From Candidatus Kapaibacterium sp. (GTDB taxonomy: Bacteria; Bacteroidota; Ignavibacteria; Kapaibacteriales; Kapaibacteriaceae), in NCBI GenBank assembly GCA_030830285.1, contig JAURNF010000254.1, forward strand, positions 1 through 10,415: 10,415 bases of DNA. Direction: 5' to 3'. Below are positions 7,723 to 10,415 of the stretch, piece by piece. A program made the translations under genes and the position numbers. Below the pieces are notes generated by a model. The model did not search any database. It saw nothing but the letters and a program-made list of their open reading frames with translations, and had not been told where the DNA came from. Numbering within the stretch: the stretch's first letter is position 1; every line of letters starts with the position of its first letter.

Positions 7723-9139
7723 GCATTGTGCGCAATCCGCCAACGTCACCGTTGCTCAGCACGGCAATCACGTCGCCCGAGGTAACTCGCTCACGAAGAA
7801 GCGTCACAATGTCTTGTCCCCATGTTCGATCCTGTGCTCGATCAGGATGCAATGCATGTGCATCTACGTTCAGATTGGAAAGGTCACGTAGAAGTCGTGC
7901 AGTGTCGAGGCGTTCATCTTCGCTGTAGCGCTCTGGACGATTGACTGGTCCAATGCAGACTGTTGTTGCTCCTGCGAAGCACGTTGCGAGTTCGTCTTGA
8001 AAGAAGTTGCGTGTAGTTGTGTTCGAACGCGGTTCGAAGACCACGTGAAGCCGCGATCCGGGGAACCGTTGGTGCAATGCTTGGATCGTCTTCGCTATCG
8101 CCGTTGGATGATGTGCAAAGTCGTCAATAACGGTACAGCCATTCCACTGCGCGATTTCTTCAAGACGTCGCTTTGGGGCGCGAAATGCCATTAGCGCAGA
8201 AGCTTGCTCTGCCGCACTCAATCCGGCATGTGTCGTAGCAGCAATCGCCATCGATGCATTGCGGATGTTGTGTTCGCCTGGCATTGGAAGAGAGAACTTA
8301 CCATACTCCGAGCCATCACGCAGCAATGTCCACCGCGTAGTAGCACCATCTTCTTCGATGTCGATCAGACGCCAGGTGGCGTCTGGGTTTGTGCCAACAG
8401 TTTCGGTCGGACATGGCGCTTGTTCTGCTGCACGAAGTGCGTTTGCATCATCCGCATTTACAAGCAGAACGCCATGTTGTGGAATGATGCGCACCATGTG
8501 TGTGAACGACCGAATGATCTCCTCAAGTGAGTTGAAGATATCTGCGTGGTCGAACTCGATGTTGTTGATGATGGCAATCGTCGGACGATAGTGCACGAAC
8601 TTGCTGCGCTTATCAAAGAAGGCCGTGTCGTATTCATCACCCTCAGACACAAACACACCGGCGTGCGAGTCGTGTATGTGCTCGGGAACAGGACGGCAGC
8701 CGACGGTGAAATTGCCTGGTACGCCACCAATCAAGAATCCTGGGTCGCGACCAGCGTGCGCTAGAAGCCACGCAGCCATGCTTGATGTTGTGGTCTTGCC
8801 GTGCGTGCCGCAACATACAATTGAGGTGTTCCGACTGATGAGGTACTTCCCAACAAACTCTGCCATCGACGTCATCGGCAGTCGATCTGTCAGGACGCAT
8901 TCAAGTTCTGGGTTACCGCGGCTGATCGCATTGCCCACAACGATGAGGTCTGGCGTAAGCTCGCGGAGCCGTTCTGCGCTATACCCCTCATACCGTGTTA
9001 TGCCGGCTTCATCGAGCACCGTACTCATCGGAGGGTAGAGTGGGCCATCGCTACCGGTGACTGTGTGCCCTTGCATGGTACATGCGATGGCTACTGAACC
9101 CATGGCGGTGCCGCCAACTCCGATGAAATGAATGTGCAT
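7706..9139 (-). CDS. mpl: Mpl, UDP-N-acetylmuramate:L-alanyl-gamma-D-glutamyl-meso-diaminopimelate ligase
   Basis: A cytoplasmic Mur-ligase-family enzyme that uses ATP to join the tripeptide recovered from old peptidoglycan to UDP-MurNAc, so that it re-enters cell-wall synthesis. With the start at 9139 it has 477 residues (E. coli Mpl about 457). Motifs: N-terminal nucleotide-binding HIHFIGVGG; SD-x-x-x-YPPMST (residues 35-40 for YPPMST), which separates Mpl from MurC; P-loop GTHGKTTT 111-118; DEYD-x-AFFDKRSKFVHY (168-184), also Mpl-type; EFDHADIF 195-202; GEHNIRN 288-294; DDFAHHPTA 339-347; EPRSN 369-373; and SNGDVGG near the end. I chose the ATG at 9137-9139 because the next residues align with the usual Mpl N-terminus. 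An in-frame ATG at 9218-9220 would add 27 residues with no Mpl resemblance and would overlap the divergent gene's start. The ligase motifs are all present, so it is probably active. It implies that recycled meso-diaminopimelate peptides are used. Confidence 0.95.
   Translation of the reverse strand: MHIHFIGVGGTAMGSVAIACTMQGHTVTGSDGPLYPPMSTVLDEAGITRYEGYSAERLRELTPDLIVVGNAISRGNPELECVLTDRLPMTSMAEFVGKYLISRNTSIVCCGTHGKTTTSSMAAWLLAHAGRDPGFLIGGVPGNFTVGCRPVPEHIHDSHAGVFVSEGDEYDTAFFDKRSKFVHYRPTIAIINNIEFDHADIFNSLEEIIRSFTHMVRIIPQHGVLLVNADDANALRAAEQAPCPTETVGTNPDATWRLIDIEEDGATTRWTLLRDGSEYGKFSLPMPGEHNIRNASMAIAATTHAGLSAAEQASALMAFRAPKRRLEEIAQWNGCTVIDDFAHHPTAIAKTIQALHQRFPGSRLHVVFEPRSNTTTRNFFQDELATCFAGATTVCIGPVNRPERYSEDERLDTARLLRDLSNLNVDAHALHPDRAQDRTWGQDIVTLLRERVTSGDVIAVLSNGDVGGLRTMLSAQS
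8366..8385. repeat. Near-perfect 20-bp palindrome inside mpl
   Basis: CAGACGCCA (8366-8374) and TGGCGTCTG (8377-8385) are exact reverse complements separated by only GG. The site lies in mpl in a part of the protein between conserved blocks (encoding about residues 251-257). As RNA it can form a stable stem of eight pairs with a four-base loop. It may be chance or a protein-binding or repeated genomic element; nothing else in this window matches it. Confidence 0.5.
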
Positions 9140-9218
9140 AGCGCTGCGAGCCGTCGTGAAAAGTGGTATCTTGACGCTGCAAAAGTACGATTGAATGTTC
9201 CTCGAAGGGGTAGTGCGC
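9140..9218. promoter_or_regulatory. Divergent intergenic region between mpl and the Asp-box gene
   Basis: These 79 bp must hold the start signals of both divergent genes if each has its own promoter. On the plus strand TATCTTGA (9167-9174) loosely resembles the Bacteroidota -7 box TAnnTTTG, and TTGACG (9171-9176) resembles a general -35 box, but neither has a convincing partner at the right distance. GAAGGGG (9204-9210), 8 bases before the plus-strand ATG, is a possible weak Shine-Dalgarno site. No such site is clear for mpl. The promoter placement is a guess. Confidence 0.35.
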
Positions 9219-10415
9219 ATGCGACGTTTACTAACAGCCGCTGTACTGACGTTGGTTTCTGTTTCTGCATACGGTCAGTTCTGGCAGTCAACAGATGGTC
9301 CGCCATCTGCTACAACGTGCATGACCGTGACCTCAAATGGCCATGTTTTCGTGGGTACACCGTTTTCAAAGGTGTATCGCACCAAGGATAACGGTAGCAC
9401 GTGGGAGGCATTGGATCAAGGGATTGATGATGGTGGACCAAACTGGTTCCCAATCAACCAGCTCGTCCATGACGCGAATGATCATTTGTATGCTGCTGTG
9501 AACGGCCTAGGACTACTGCGCTCGACGGACGATGGCAATACCTGGAACAAGTTGGATGTCGGCCTCGAAATCACCTCGAACTCCCGCATTAGCGTTTCGG
9601 TAAAGTCTGCAGCTGGAACTCCTACGCAGATCTTCATGGGGTATGATGCAGGTGCATCGAATCTTCGTGCACGTTTTTCGAGTGATGGCGGTGCAACGTT
9701 TATCAATATTCCCGTGACTGGGCTCCCTAGTGCAACATCGTCGCTGTTCGAGGTGTATCTATCGCCAAACTCCGATAAGATGTTCGTCTCAGCTGCATAC
9801 AACAAGGGCCTGTTCCGATCAACCGATCGCGGAGCATCGTGGCGTCGTATCGACAACGGAGATGGTAGTTCAAATGAGTCTGACGACCTCTATGCGACCT
9901 TTGCGGCAGATAAGTTTGGTCACCTCTACGTTGGGCGAAATGCGTTGCCTGGCTCGACAAAGACGCCAAATGCCGTTGTCCTCAAGTCGACCAATGATGG
10001 GGAGTCATGGAAGTACCTCGACTCAGCATGGGATGATCGCGACGTAACGAACAACCGCATCTCCGCTATTGCATTTGCGCCTAATGGCGACATGTGGGTA
10101 GGCACCGAGAAAAGCTCAGGTCCGTTCCGCGGTCCTAATTACGGCGAGTATTTCACGGTCATGCGCGACGGACTTCCTGGTGATGGTTCGATCACTGGTG
10201 TGGCGGTTACCCCTGCTGGCCACGTCTTTATCGCTCCTACGGGCGAGTCGGTGCAACGACACCTCGCAACGACAAGCGTTGCCGAACTCGGCTACCCAGC
10301 CGTTGTTCGTGCGGGCATTGCGCCGCAGCCAGCATCAGACCGCATTGGCGTTACCTTTACACCAGCACATGACGGTCAAGCAGTGATTGATCTGTTGTCA
10401 GCCGTCGGTGAGCGC
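9219..10415 (+). CDS. Secreted Asp-box (BNR) repeat protein with T9SS sorting domain, 3' partial
   Basis: The frame starts at ATG 9219-9221 and stays open for 399 codons to the window edge. Residues 1-19 form a signal peptide (basic MRR, hydrophobic core, probable cut after AYG). The body is beta-propeller-like with five Asp-box motifs of the form S/T-x-D-x-G-x-S/T-W/F: at residues 55-62, 102-109, 154-161, 201-208 and 257-264. Between them lie strands such as GHLYVGR and GDMWVGTE, which resemble both sialidase-type BNR repeats and the two-component-regulator propeller. From about residue 360 the sequence changes to a T9SS type A sorting domain start (APQPASDRIGV at 368-378), so the full protein probably ends some 40-60 residues beyond the window. 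It is therefore a predicted secreted or surface-bound propeller. Asp-boxes occur in sialidases, other glycosidases and many non-enzymatic proteins. I see no sialidase FRIP motif or arginine triad that I would trust, so I do not assign an enzyme activity. No homologue-specific name is justified. Confidence 0.88.
   Translation, partial: MRRLLTAAVLTLVSVSAYGQFWQSTDGPPSATTCMTVTSNGHVFVGTPFSKVYRTKDNGSTWEALDQGIDDGGPNWFPINQLVHDANDHLYAAVNGLGLLRSTDDGNTWNKLDVGLEITSNSRISVSVKSAAGTPTQIFMGYDAGASNLRARFSSDGGATFINIPVTGLPSATSSLFEVYLSPNSDKMFVSAAYNKGLFRSTDRGASWRRIDNGDGSSNESDDLYATFAADKFGHLYVGRNALPGSTKTPNAVVLKSTNDGESWKYLDSAWDDRDVTNNRISAIAFAPNGDMWVGTEKSSGPFRGPNYGEYFTVMRDGLPGDGSITGVAVTPAGHVFIAPTGESVQRHLATTSVAELGYPAVVRAGIAPQPASDRIGVTFTPAHDGQAVIDLLSAVGER
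9381..10010 (+). repeat. Five regularly spaced Asp-box repeats
   Basis: Motifs read TKDNGSTW, STDDGNTW, SSDGGATF, STDRGASW and STNDGESW, starting at residues 55, 102, 154, 201 and 257 of the secreted protein. Spacing of 47-56 residues is about one propeller blade each. A degenerate sixth copy may lie around residues 305-312 (GPNYGEYF), at the expected distance, which would complete a six-bladed fold. Confidence 0.8.
10320..10415 (+). other. Start of a T9SS type A sorting domain, cut by the window edge
   Basis: Residues 368-399 of the Asp-box protein carry the APQPASDRIGV form of the PNP-containing opening strand, followed by an alternating hydrophobic strand (QAVIDLLSAVGER) like the second strand of the sorting domain in the upstream protease. 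The rest, including the expected GxY and K-L tail motifs, lies outside the window. Confidence 0.75.

Noticed and set aside
8601..9038. Plus-strand open frames opposite mpl
   Set aside because: They are antisense to conserved Mpl motifs (P-loop and DEYD region) and have low-complexity Ser/Arg/Pro-type composition.
7706..9139. Calling the minus-strand Mur ligase MurC
   Set aside because: The YPPMST and AFFDKRSKFVHY blocks and the N-terminal segment match Mpl and not MurC.
9219..10415. Calling the Asp-box protein a sialidase
   Set aside because: Asp-boxes alone do not show sialidase activity; no FRIP motif or dependable catalytic arginines were found.

Overview
The window is a compact, ordinary-looking stretch of a Gram-negative bacterial chromosome, most likely from the Bacteroidota/Chlorobiota (FCB) group. 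Three signs support this. Two large genes encode secreted proteins that end in a type IX secretion system (T9SS) type A sorting domain (the second is cut by the window edge). RecQ has the long architecture with an insertion before its zinc site that I associate with this group. Good Shine-Dalgarno sites are mostly absent. GC content is moderate by eye. An Ignavibacteria or Kapabacteria-like lineage would fit, but that is inference and the sequence alone does not settle it.

Layout from left to right. (1) At 1-771 on the plus strand lies the C-terminal three quarters of purM (purine biosynthesis), cut by the window edge. Its first ~87 bases do not look like PurM, which suggests a contig-end or assembly artefact or a rearrangement breakpoint. 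(2) A 94-bp spacer at 772-865 holds a small hairpin. (3) At 866-3493, plus strand, is a complete 875-residue RecQ helicase with RQC, HRDC and a C-terminal helix-turn-helix extension. (4) At 3490-7722, plus strand, overlapping recQ by an ATGA junction, is a 1410-residue secreted subtilisin-family (S8) protease carrying a seven-unit FG-GAP/VCBS-like propeller, Fn3/Ig-like modules and a T9SS sorting domain. (5) At 7706-9139, minus strand, is mpl, the murein tripeptide ligase of peptidoglycan recycling; it meets the protease gene tail to tail with a 17-bp overlap. (6) A 79-bp divergent intergenic region at 9140-9218. (7) From 9219 to the right edge, plus strand, is a secreted Asp-box (BNR) repeat protein whose T9SS sorting domain begins just before the window ends; it has no stop in the window.

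Together these are housekeeping genes (purM, recQ, mpl) interleaved with two secreted T9SS cargo proteins. purM, recQ and the protease gene could be one plus-strand transcription unit, with recQ and the protease translationally coupled. mpl is transcribed against them and shares its upstream region with the Asp-box gene. I see no tRNA, rRNA, CRISPR array, insertion sequence, phage gene or defence system. No stretch over 300 bases lacks a gene. I did not find a convincing undescribed system; the most notable items are the domain make-up of the protease, the recQ-protease coupling, the odd start of purM and a near-perfect 20-bp palindrome inside mpl.
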